A stretch of DNA of 64,000 bases from Thermoanaerobaculia bacterium (GTDB taxonomy: Bacteria > Acidobacteriota > Thermoanaerobaculia > Multivoradales > JAGPDF01). The notes under the pieces were generated by a model that was not told the DNA's origin, searched no databases, and was given only the letters and a program-made list of their open reading frames with translations. The stretch spans positions 33,816-97,815 of the forward strand of contig JAGPDF010000009.1 in NCBI GenBank assembly GCA_018057705.1, read 5' to 3'. Position numbers and translations under genes: made by a program. Position 1 is the first letter of the stretch. The number at the start of each line of letters is the position of its first letter. This document shows positions 34,096 to 41,402 of this stretch, in pieces.

Positions 34096-34452
34096 CGCTG
34101 CGCAATAGGGGAAGGCTCCCTACGCTGGAGCGGCCAGACGGGCAGCTCGCTGGTGACCTTCACGACCTCCAGCCAGCCGACTTCGGTCGTGACGCTGCGC
34201 GGTCTCGCGCTCTCGGGCGCCGAGTTCCGCGGCGTCGTGATGGGCGACAGCGCACAGGTCGCCCTGGATCGCTCGTTCGGAGGCGGAACGTCGCTTCATG
34301 CCGACTGCGACCGCGAGGGCCGCGGCTTCGACTCGCCAACGAAGCCGGACGTTCTGGGACTGTTCGATCGTGGCGCCGACGAGTCGCCGCTGCGCTTCGC
34401 GAGCGGCTTCGAGAGCGGTGGTTTCGCCGGCGGGTCTTCGACTCAGCCCTGA
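34096..34452 (+). pseudogene. Probable remnant of an exported protein (C-terminal part)
   Basis: An open frame of 118 codons with high-GC third positions encodes FTTSSQPTSVVTLRGLALSG and ends LRFASGFESGGFAGGSSTQP. The end resembles the DGFESGD...WS tag of the large exported proteins, but with the Asp residues changed. There is no signal peptide or ribosome site, and the frame starts right after a stop. It is probably the decayed tail of such a gene; a spurious frame is possible. Nothing else is visible between the ArsR gene and the PIN gene. Confidence 0.35.
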
Positions 34453-34497
34453 AGCAGCGGCCTCGGGCAGGTCGGCCGCCCTTCGCCGGAGAAGGCC

Positions 34498-34872
34498 TCA
34501 GGCGAGCGTTCGAAGGTCGCGAATGTCCGCGAAGTCGCGCGGGTTGAGGGTCCAGAGGCTGGCATCGAGGGCGATGGCATGGGCGGCGATCGCCAGGTCG
34601 ACCTCGCGCCCGCGGGTGCGCGGGATCGAGCGATAGAGCCGGCTGGCGACAGCCGCCTCTTCGGGTCCGAAGGCGAGTGCGGCGCTGCGCGGAAAGAGGG
34701 CCTCCTGAGCGGCGATCTCCGCCTCGAGTCGCGGGCCGCGCGACCATTCGTAGAGCACGAGCGCCGGCAGGACGAGACGCTCGCCGTCGGCGAGGAGGGC
34801 GCGCATCACCGCCGCCGAGCGTCGGGGCCCCGTCAGGCTGTCCACGAGAGCCGAGGTGTCGACGACGATCAC
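34498..34872 (-). CDS. PIN-domain ribonuclease toxin (VapC-like)
   Basis: GTG 34872 overlaps the antitoxin stop (GTGA). The 124-aa protein begins VIVVDTSALVDSL (first catalytic Asp). It has VLPALVLYEWSRGP (Glu), REVDLAIAAHAIALDASLWTLNPRDFADI (Asp and terminal acidic residue), a full PIN set. VapC toxins cleave RNA, usually tRNA or rRNA. A much longer frame extends upstream but overlaps the antitoxin gene. Confidence 0.9.
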   Translation of the reverse strand: MIVVDTSALVDSLTGPRRSAAVMRALLADGERLVLPALVLYEWSRGPRLEAEIAAQEALFPRSAALAFGPEEAAVASRLYRSIPRTRGREVDLAIAAHAIALDASLWTLNPRDFADIRDLRTLA

Positions 34873-35159
34873 TGTTCGGCGGGGGAGCGCCGCCCGCCCG
34901 CGCGGCGCGCACGTCGCAGGGAGGCGAGCTCCCCGTCGACCTCGATTGCGGGACGCGCCGGGATCTTGTGCACCAGCTCGTCGAACGCCCGGAGCGCCTT
35001 GCGCCGCTCCGCCTCGCTCATCCGGCCGGCGCGCGCCGCGTACTCGGCTACGGCTTCCCGCACGACGGCGCTCTTCGAAGTCCGCAGGCGCTCGGCCGTT
35101 CGAGCCAGCTGGGCCGCGGTCGTTTCGTCGAGGCTGAAGGTCATCTTGAGTGGGGCCAT
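34869..35159 (-). CDS. Ribbon-helix-helix antitoxin
   Basis: 96 aa. The N-terminus KMTFSLDETTAAQLARTAERLRTSKSAVVREAVAEYA is a typical RHH/CopG DNA-binding domain. The rest is a basic, helical toxin-binding tail. It overlaps the PIN toxin gene by 4 bp. Together they form a type II toxin-antitoxin module, with the antitoxin expected to repress the pair. Confidence 0.9.
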   Translation of the reverse strand: MAPLKMTFSLDETTAAQLARTAERLRTSKSAVVREAVAEYAARAGRMSEAERRKALRAFDELVHKIPARPAIEVDGELASLRRARRAGGRRSPAEQ

Positions 35160-35179
35160 AACTGGGCAATACTACCATA

Positions 35180-35190
35180 CCACCTGGTGG
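35180..35190. promoter_or_regulatory. Inverted repeat upstream of RHH antitoxin
   Basis: CCACC-T-GGTGG lies 20 bp upstream of the antitoxin start (35159, minus strand), where RHH autorepression sites are usual. It could be the operator; not proven by sequence alone. Confidence 0.4.
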
Positions 35191-35309
35191 AAGTGGTCGC
35201 CGCCGCCCCTCGCGAGAAGGGAATGGCGCTGCGCGATGTTCTCGAGCCGTGGCATTGCGGTGGCCTCCGGAGCGGGGCGGTGCGCCGTGTTCAGGAGCCG
35301 CAGGCTAGG

Positions 35310-36290
35310 ATGACTCCTCCGATGAAACCCAATTCACGCTTCCTCGTGGCTGCAGCGCTGATTCTCGTGGTGCCGCTCAGCACCGTCCTTCTCTACTCGG
35401 CGAGAGGGCACACGGACAGTTCGCTGTACCGTGCTGCCATGCGGGTTCTGGGCCCGGCGGTCTTTCTCGGGGGCACGTTCCTCATGTATCCCGTCGCGAT
35501 GATCGACGCGGCTCTGTTCGGCGGCGTCTTCTTCCGCGACTCACTGTTCGGCTTCGAACCGCGAGATGTGTATGGTTGGGTGCTCTACCTGGTTTTCTAC
35601 TCGATCCTGGCTTTGTCGGCGGGTTTCGCCGCACGCTCCTGGCCGAGCCGCGCACGCGCTGTCCGCCCGGAATCGGCGCCTGCCCGCGGTGCTTTCGAAC
35701 CGTCCACTTCCGGCGCGTTGTCTGGCGCCGCCGCCGTCTCGCAGCGCAACGGTCGTTCGGTCCTGGGAGTTCCCCTGCGACTTTTCGTCGGGCTGCTGTG
35801 CGCACTTCCTGTGTTGTGGTGCGCCATGCCGAGGCGGATCGATCCGACGGTCGGGAAGAACGACGCGGACGGCTATCCTCAGGAGTGCCGGGGAGAGAAG
35901 CTCTATCGCTTCACGTTCGTGCAGCAGCCCAAGCCGATCGAGCGTCACAAGCCGGTCTATTCGGACAAGGCTCGCAATTCGAAGGTCAAAGGGCTGGTCT
36001 CCGTGCGATTGGCGGTCCTATCCTCCGGCGAAGTCTGCGAGCCGAGGATCATCGAGGGGCTGCACCCTGAGGTGGACGCTTCGATCCTGGCGGCGGTGCG
36101 AACGTGGCGCTTCACTCCCGGGACGTACAAAGGCACCCCCGTAGCCGTTGGGTGGTACCAGCCGTTCCATATCGATTTCAGCGACCCTGATCCGGCGGCG
36201 TTGAGGCGGGCGGCGGAGAGGCAGGAGGCTGAGCGGCGAGCGGCGGAGAGAGCGGCGCTCCGAAACGGCGGAGTCGCTCCAGTACCTTGA
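35310..36290 (+). CDS. Membrane protein with TonB C-terminal domain
   Basis: ATG 35310 (or 35322) gives 326 aa; the long frame upstream is the shadow of the toxin-antitoxin genes. Four hydrophobic helices are visible (about residues 10-30, 45-75, 85-110, 150-170). A TonB-C type domain follows (HKPVYSDKARNSKVKGLVSVRLAVLSSGEVCEPRI...DASILAAVRTWRFTPG), at about 210-295. The tail is Glu/Ala/Arg-rich. TonB_C domains usually transmit energy to outer-membrane receptors, but this multi-helix N-terminus is not the single anchor of canonical TonB. Its role is uncertain. Confidence 0.8.
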   Translation: MTPPMKPNSRFLVAAALILVVPLSTVLLYSARGHTDSSLYRAAMRVLGPAVFLGGTFLMYPVAMIDAALFGGVFFRDSLFGFEPRDVYGWVLYLVFYSILALSAGFAARSWPSRARAVRPESAPARGAFEPSTSGALSGAAAVSQRNGRSVLGVPLRLFVGLLCALPVLWCAMPRRIDPTVGKNDADGYPQECRGEKLYRFTFVQQPKPIERHKPVYSDKARNSKVKGLVSVRLAVLSSGEVCEPRIIEGLHPEVDASILAAVRTWRFTPGTYKGTPVAVGWYQPFHIDFSDPDPAALRRAAERQEAERRAAERAALRNGGVAPVP

Positions 36291-36318
36291 TCGGCTGCTG
36301 CAGATTGCCAGCTCATTG

Positions 36319-36390
36319 TCAGCTCATCCGCCGGTCGGCGTCGTCTTTCTCGAGCGGCTCCTCGACGGAGCCTCCACCGCCGTCGAGGGT
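36319..36390 (-). pseudogene. Remnant of VOC/PhnB-like gene 3' end
   Basis: In frame it reads GGGSVEEPLEKDDADRRMS, clearly related to GGVSVQEPVKKEDADRRSG near the end of the intact VOC gene at 37230-37616. DNA similarity is also visible (CCGCCGGTCGGC, CGGCTCCT.GACGGA). Only the last part remains, so this is a gene fragment left from a duplication or rearrangement. Confidence 0.7.
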
Positions 36391-36392
36391 TT

Positions 36393-36821
36393 TCAGCGCG
36401 ACGCTTCGGCGAAGGCGAGCCCTTCGAGGTCCGCCAGAGAGAGGTCGCGATTGCGCCAGTTGCGCGGCAGGACGAAGGTGACGGCGTCGCCCAGCAGGAG
36501 CGGCCGGCCGTCGATCCGGGGATGGCCCTTCACGTGGGCGAAGAGCAGGGTGTCGAAGTGCTCCGGATGGAAGATGCCGAAGGCGACAAGGTCGGAGACG
36601 ATGACGCCGTGAGGCTCCAGCCACTCTTCGTGGGCGGACCGTTCGAGCTGCTCGACGACGGCGACGACGATCTCGCCTTCGTAGGGAGCGGGAGCAGCCG
36701 GGAGGCCGGAAGGAGTGGTGGCGGTCCGGGGAGCGAGGTTGTTCCGGCAAGCGACGGCACCCAGGAGCAGGCCGCAGGCGAGAAGCGCGCGGTACGGAGC
36801 GATCACAGGAGTCCGTCTCAT
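36393..36821 (-). CDS. Putative lipoprotein, unknown function, 142 aa
   Basis: ATG 36821 opens a lipoprotein signal (LLACGLLLGAVAC, Cys about 25). The mature part contains GEIVVAVVEQLERSAHEEWLEPHGVIVSDLVAFG and ends RDLSLADLEGLAFAEASR. I do not recognise the family. The ribosome site is weak. It is flanked by the VOC remnant and another small gene, all on the minus strand. Confidence 0.65.
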   Translation of the reverse strand: MRRTPVIAPYRALLACGLLLGAVACRNNLAPRTATTPSGLPAAPAPYEGEIVVAVVEQLERSAHEEWLEPHGVIVSDLVAFGIFHPEHFDTLLFAHVKGHPRIDGRPLLLGDAVTFVLPRNWRNRDLSLADLEGLAFAEASR

Positions 36822-36873
36822 CTCTGGTAAATGCGTGTTGGGCCAGTCGACGGGGCCAGGCCTTCGCCTCGAT

Positions 36874-37224
36874 TCAGTGAATCAGGGGGCTCTCTCCGGG
36901 CGAGACACGGGCGCCGGGGGGAAGGGCCGCGACGACCACCGCCGCGAGCGCGGCGGAGAGGATGAAGACCGCTTCGAAGCGCCCCTCGTCTTCGTCGAAC
37001 ACCTGCAGGATGAACGACTCGTCCTCGCCGTCGAGGCGGATATCGCACTCGAGGAGTGGATCCGCTTCGCCGCCGTCTTCGATCGCGTCGAAGAACCCAC
37101 TGGCGTCGAGACTCTCGCCCAGTCCTTCGAACCGCAGCGCCAGAGTTCGCAGGAGCGTCTCGAGCTCGGCGAGCGTGAGGTAGGCGAAAATCCGCGAGAG
37201 CTCCGCCGTTTCGAACGTCGGCAT
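36874..37224 (-). CDS. Unknown protein, 116 aa, with C-terminal hydrophobic segment
   Basis: ATG 37224 gives MPTFETAELSRIFAYLTLAELETLLRTL. The N-terminal half is helical and charged, then acidic (DAIEDGGEADPLLECDIRLDGEDESF). Near the end is FILSAALAAVVVAALPPG, which may be a membrane segment. No family is recognised. It starts 5 bp after the VOC gene, so the two are likely co-transcribed. Confidence 0.6.
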   Translation of the reverse strand: MPTFETAELSRIFAYLTLAELETLLRTLALRFEGLGESLDASGFFDAIEDGGEADPLLECDIRLDGEDESFILQVFDEDEGRFEAVFILSAALAAVVVAALPPGARVSPGESPLIH

Positions 37225-37229
37225 GTCCG

Positions 37230-37616
37230 CTACTCGACCCTGGTGGCGATCCACCAGGTCGAGCCGCCTGCATCCTTCACCCCGCTCCGCCGGTCGGCAT
37301 CCTCTTTCTTCACCGGCTCCTGGACGGAAACGCCGCCGGCGGCGATGGCCCGGCGGTAGGACTCGTCGACGTCGGCGACGTAGACATGGACGTGCGCCGG
37401 GATGGCCGGCCAGCCAGGGCTGCCGTCGGCGAGCATGAGCACGGAGTCGTCGACGCGCACCTCGGCGTGCGCCACTGTGCCGTCCGGTCCGGCGAAGCGG
37501 CGGATCTCGACCGCGTCGAAGGCTTTCCGCAGAAAGTCGATCGTCGCATCGGCGTCGGAGACGACGAGGTATGGGGAGACGCTGTTGTAACCGGACGGCT
37601 TGAACGCTGAGGGCAT
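37230..37616 (-). CDS. VOC-family protein (PhnB/glyoxalase-like)
   Basis: 128 aa behind a GGAGA site. The VOC fold pattern is SVSPYLVVSDADATIDFLRKAFDAVEIRRF, HAEVRVDDSVLMLADG, HVHVYVADVDESYRRAIAAGG and the PhnB-type end GSTWWIATRVE. His and Glu residues in the usual places may bind a metal. The family covers small-molecule resistance and isomerase-type enzymes; the substrate is unknown. A decayed copy of its 3' end lies at 36319. Confidence 0.9.
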   Translation of the reverse strand: MPSAFKPSGYNSVSPYLVVSDADATIDFLRKAFDAVEIRRFAGPDGTVAHAEVRVDDSVLMLADGSPGWPAIPAHVHVYVADVDESYRRAIAAGGVSVQEPVKKEDADRRSGVKDAGGSTWWIATRVE

Positions 37617-37632
37617 CGGTTCTCCGTGAGAG

Positions 37633-37992
37633 TCAGTCCTTAGGAATGGGCAGGCCCTGAAGGCGCAGGAAGGTCAGCTTGTCCCAGTACCCGCGCTGGA
37701 AGGCGATCCTGCCCTCGACGACATGGAAGAACCCGCAGCCGCGCAGCCCCGTCGGATCCCGCCACTCGAGGATCGCCCACTCGCCTTCCTCGAACAGGTT
37801 CTCGACGATGCAGACCATCTCGGCAGCGGCGAACCCGGCGGCGAACATCTCGCGGATCGCCGCCCGGCCGTGGACCGGCGCTTCGGCGACCTGATGGTTG
37901 ATGGCCTCTTCGGCATAGAGCTCCGAGAGCCCATCGACATCCCGGCGATTGAACGCTTCGACCCACAGGCGGACGAGATGGCGCGGTTCCAT
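37633..37992 (-). CDS. SnoaL-like / NTF2-fold protein
   Basis: 119 aa. The SnoaL pattern is RLWVEAFNRRDVDGLSELYAEEAINHQVAEAPVHGRAAIREMF, then EGEWAILEWRDPTGLRGCGFFHVVEGRIAFQRGYWDKLTFL. It is a cone-shaped alpha+beta fold seen in polyketide cyclases and small-molecule enzymes; the activity cannot be told. It lies 16 bp upstream of the VOC gene and is probably co-transcribed with it. Confidence 0.9.
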   Translation of the reverse strand: MEPRHLVRLWVEAFNRRDVDGLSELYAEEAINHQVAEAPVHGRAAIREMFAAGFAAAEMVCIVENLFEEGEWAILEWRDPTGLRGCGFFHVVEGRIAFQRGYWDKLTFLRLQGLPIPKD

Positions 37993-38207
37993 GGCGCGAA
38001 GTCTAACCAGGAAAGCGCGCCGCCTGCGGTCGCCTTCTCGCCTTCGCGGGCAGGTCGTTCAGAAATCGCAGGTGGCTGCAGGCGGAGGGCCCCGGCGTCG
38101 AGGCGCCGCGTGGACTCTTGCTCACGAGGGGGCTAGAGTCACGAGAAAGTGTGTCTTCGAGGAGATCGACCCTCGACTGAGGGATCCAGGTCCGGGTTGC
38201 GACCGGG

Positions 38208-41200
38208 GTGCCACGGGTGAGGTCGCGTGCTGCAGCAGGAGTGAGGGGACTCGCGGTTCTCGCGCTCGCGCTCCTCTGGGTCGGCGCAAGGGCCGGCGCG
38301 GAGGAGCTGGCCGTGGGACCGCGCTGGGTGGCGCGCTCCTGGACACTGGACGAGGGGTTGCCCCAGAACTCGGTCAACGCCATCCTCCAGTCCGGCGACG
38401 GGTACCTCTATCTCGGCACCTTCGGCGGGTTGGCGCGCTTCGACGGCATCGACTTCGATGTGCTGGGACCGCGCCAGGGGCTCCCGGCGAGTCGCATCAC
38501 CACCCTCCACACAGCGAGCGACGGCGTCCTCTGGATCGGGACCGAGGACGCCGGCGTCTTCCGGTCGACGGCGGGGAGCGGGTACGAGAAGGTGCCCCTG
38601 CCGCACTTGCCGGTAGGCCCGGTGGTGGGCATTCAAGGCGATCGGGACGGGGCGACCTGGATCGGCACGAGCCGCGGCCTGATCCGCCTGGGCGCCCCGG
38701 GAGACCGCGCCTGGGACGAGGCGCGCGGCATGCCCGACGATTGGGCGATGTCGCTGTTCGAAGACTCGCGCGGCACCCTGTGGGTGGGCACCGAGACCGG
38801 TCTGTTGCGCCGCGAGGGGGAGCGCTTCCTCCGCGTTGCGCTGCCGGCGAAGGAGCGCGCCGTGCGCTCGATCGTCGAGGCCGAAGACGGCGCCCTCTGG
38901 GTGGCGACCCCCACCGATCTGCTGCGGTCGGAGGGCAGCGGCTTCGAGAGCGTTCCGACTCCTGCGGGCTACGACGGCGAGATCTCTGCCCACTTGCTGG
39001 TCGGCGCCGACGGCGCGATCTGGCTCGGGGCCAATGCGGTCTATCGCCGACACGATGGCAACTGGGAGCAGCTGCCGCTGCCGCCGCGGGCTCAGGGCAC
39101 GATCACCAAGGCGATTTTCCAGGATCGCGAGTCGAGCGTCTGGGTCGGTTTGGATGGCGGCGGCCTGGTGCGCTTCCGGCCCGCCCGGATGCGCGCCTTC
39201 ACGGCGGCGCCGCTCGATGTCAGCACGGTGCCGATCGTCGAAGGGGCGGACGGCGCCATGTGGATCGGGACGCTGTGCAACGGGCTGGTCCGGTTGGCGA
39301 ACGATGTGGCGACGGTCGTGCGCCGCGACGATGGCGGCTCGTTCGGCTGTGTCTGGTCCCTGCACGTCGATCGATCGGGTGCCCTCTGGGTGGGTCATGG
39401 GGGAGGGCTGTCCCGGATCGACGGCGTTGGCCAGAGACACTTCACCGTGCCGGCGGCGGCGCAGGTGGCGGGTGAGGACAACTACGGCCTCGGCGTGCGC
39501 GCCATTCTCGAGGACAGCCGCGGACGCCTGTGGGTCGGCACCGCCACCGGCCTGAGCCTGGTGAGCAACACCGCGTCCGCGAACCCGGAGGTCATCAAGG
39601 TCCTGGCCGACAGTCGGGTGCGTTCCATCGTCGAGGCGCGCGACGGGTCGCTGCTCGTCGGCACGCAGGATGGGCTGACGCGCTACCGCGACGGCGGCAC
39701 CGTCGAGAAGATCGATCGCGCGTCCGGGCTGAGCAGCGACGACGTTCGCGTCGTGCTCGAGGACGCCGACGGCACGCTCTGGATCGGCACCTACGGCGGC
39801 GGCCTCAACCGCGTCCGCGGCGGCGAGATCCTTCACTACTTTCGTGCCGACGGGCTCAACGACGACGTGGTGTCGCAGATCTTCGACGACGGTCAGGGGT
39901 TCCTCTGGCTGAGCGGCAATCGGGGCATCTCGCGGGTGGCGCGGCGCGACCTCGAGGAGTTCGCCGGCGGGCGCCGCGGGAGCATCAACGCAGTGGCCTT
40001 CGGGCAAACCGATGGCATGGTCGAGACCGAGTGCAACGGCGGCGCCCAACCGGCCGGCTGGCAGGCGCGGGACGGCAGGCTCTGGTTCCCGACCATCCGC
40101 GGCGTCGTGGTGGTGGACCCGCGCCCGCTGCCGATCAACCAAGTGCCGCCGGGTGTCGCAATCGTCCGGGTGAGCGACGGCCAGGACGAGTTGCCGGTCA
40201 CCGCGCCAGTGGAGGTCGCGCCAGGTGCCAACCGGCTCGAGATCCACTACGCCGGACTGAGCTTCGTCGCGTCGGAGCGGCTGCGTTTCCGCTATCAGAT
40301 GGAGGGGCTGGACGACGGCTGGGTCGAGGCCGGCAGCCGGCGGACGGCGTACTACACCCAACCGCCACCCGGCGACTATCTCTTTCGCGTTTCGGCGGCC
40401 AACGAGGACGGCATCTGGAATCCCACCGGTGCGACCCTGCGGATCCTGCTGCGCCCGCGTTTCTACGAGACCCGCGCCTTCTTCGCTGGCGCCATCCTCG
40501 CTGCGGCGCTGGTGCTCTTCGGTCTCTACGAGCTTCGCGTCGTCGGGCTGCGCCGGCGCCAGCGGGAGCTCGAGCGTCTGGTGGGACAGCGGACAGCCCA
40601 GCTCGCGACCCACAGGGACCAGTTGCGCGAGCTCAACGAGGGGCTGGAGCAGCGCGTCGACGCGCAGACCGAGACCATCCGTCAGACCCGGGACGTGGCG
40701 ATCTTCACCCTCGCCAAGCTGGCGGAGTTGCGCGACGACGCCACCGGCAAGCACATGCAGCGCATCGGCGAGTACTGCCGGCTGCTGGCCGGAGAGCTCG
40801 TGCGGCGCGGCGTGGTGGACCTCGAAGACGAGTTCGTCGAGCAGATCCACCGCTCCAGCCAGCTGCACGACATCGGCAAGGTGGCCGTGCCCGATGCCAT
40901 CCTGCTGAAACAGGGGCCGCTCTCCGCCGCGGATCAGGAGGTGATGCAGGCGCACGTCACGGTCGGCGGCGACGCCCTGCGCGCGGTGCTCGAGCGCTAC
41001 GACAGCCCGAGCTTCCTCACCATGGCGATGGATATCGCGTACTCCCATCACGAGAAGTGGGACGGGAGTGGCTATCCCCAAGGGCTCGCCGGCGAGGAGA
41101 TCCCGCTCGCCGCGCGCATCGTCGCCGTGGCCGACGCCTATGATGCCTTGACCAGCAATCGGCCCTACCAGACGGCCGTCGAACACCCGGTGGCCGTCGA

Positions 41201-41306
41201 GCGCATCGGCCGCGACAGCGGCATCCACTTCGACCCCGCCATCGTCGACATCTTCCTCGGCGTCGAGGCCGACATCCGCCGCATTCGCGCCGACCTGATC
41301 GGCTGA
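38208..41306 (+). CDS. Periplasmic propeller sensor fused to HD-GYP phosphodiesterase
   Basis: 1032 aa. The start is GTG 38208 or 38217, followed by a signal-type segment (hydrophobic VLALALLWVGA). Residues about 35-640 form two-component-regulator propeller repeats (EDSRGTLWVGTETGL, EDADGTLWIGTYGGG). A Y_Y_Y domain follows (about 675-740; RFRYQMEGLDDGWVEAG), a transmembrane helix near 757-780, coiled coil, then HD-GYP. HDIGKVAVPDAIL and HHEKWDGSGYPQGL are intact, so c-di-GMP hydrolysis is expected. No histidine kinase or receiver is present. An extracytoplasmic ligand signal is therefore sent directly to c-di-GMP breakdown. Confidence 0.9.
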   Translation: MPRVRSRAAAGVRGLAVLALALLWVGARAGAEELAVGPRWVARSWTLDEGLPQNSVNAILQSGDGYLYLGTFGGLARFDGIDFDVLGPRQGLPASRITTLHTASDGVLWIGTEDAGVFRSTAGSGYEKVPLPHLPVGPVVGIQGDRDGATWIGTSRGLIRLGAPGDRAWDEARGMPDDWAMSLFEDSRGTLWVGTETGLLRREGERFLRVALPAKERAVRSIVEAEDGALWVATPTDLLRSEGSGFESVPTPAGYDGEISAHLLVGADGAIWLGANAVYRRHDGNWEQLPLPPRAQGTITKAIFQDRESSVWVGLDGGGLVRFRPARMRAFTAAPLDVSTVPIVEGADGAMWIGTLCNGLVRLANDVATVVRRDDGGSFGCVWSLHVDRSGALWVGHGGGLSRIDGVGQRHFTVPAAAQVAGEDNYGLGVRAILEDSRGRLWVGTATGLSLVSNTASANPEVIKVLADSRVRSIVEARDGSLLVGTQDGLTRYRDGGTVEKIDRASGLSSDDVRVVLEDADGTLWIGTYGGGLNRVRGGEILHYFRADGLNDDVVSQIFDDGQGFLWLSGNRGISRVARRDLEEFAGGRRGSINAVAFGQTDGMVETECNGGAQPAGWQARDGRLWFPTIRGVVVVDPRPLPINQVPPGVAIVRVSDGQDELPVTAPVEVAPGANRLEIHYAGLSFVASERLRFRYQMEGLDDGWVEAGSRRTAYYTQPPPGDYLFRVSAANEDGIWNPTGATLRILLRPRFYETRAFFAGAILAAALVLFGLYELRVVGLRRRQRELERLVGQRTAQLATHRDQLRELNEGLEQRVDAQTETIRQTRDVAIFTLAKLAELRDDATGKHMQRIGEYCRLLAGELVRRGVVDLEDEFVEQIHRSSQLHDIGKVAVPDAILLKQGPLSAADQEVMQAHVTVGGDALRAVLERYDSPSFLTMAMDIAYSHHEKWDGSGYPQGLAGEEIPLAARIVAVADAYDALTSNRPYQTAVEHPVAVERIGRDSGIHFDPAIVDIFLGVEADIRRIRADLIG

Positions 41307-41402
41307 CGAAGAGCCTGCGCGCAGCGCGCTCGATACCCGCGCCCGACCGCTGGAGAGCCCATGTTGCGGTCGCCGCTGGTGGGGCTATGATGGCAAGTTC
41401 CG

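Noticed and set aside
38139..41228. Long minus-strand open frame opposite the HD-GYP gene
   Set aside because: The + strand has clear propeller, Y_Y_Y and HD-GYP motifs; the opposite frame is an antisense shadow.
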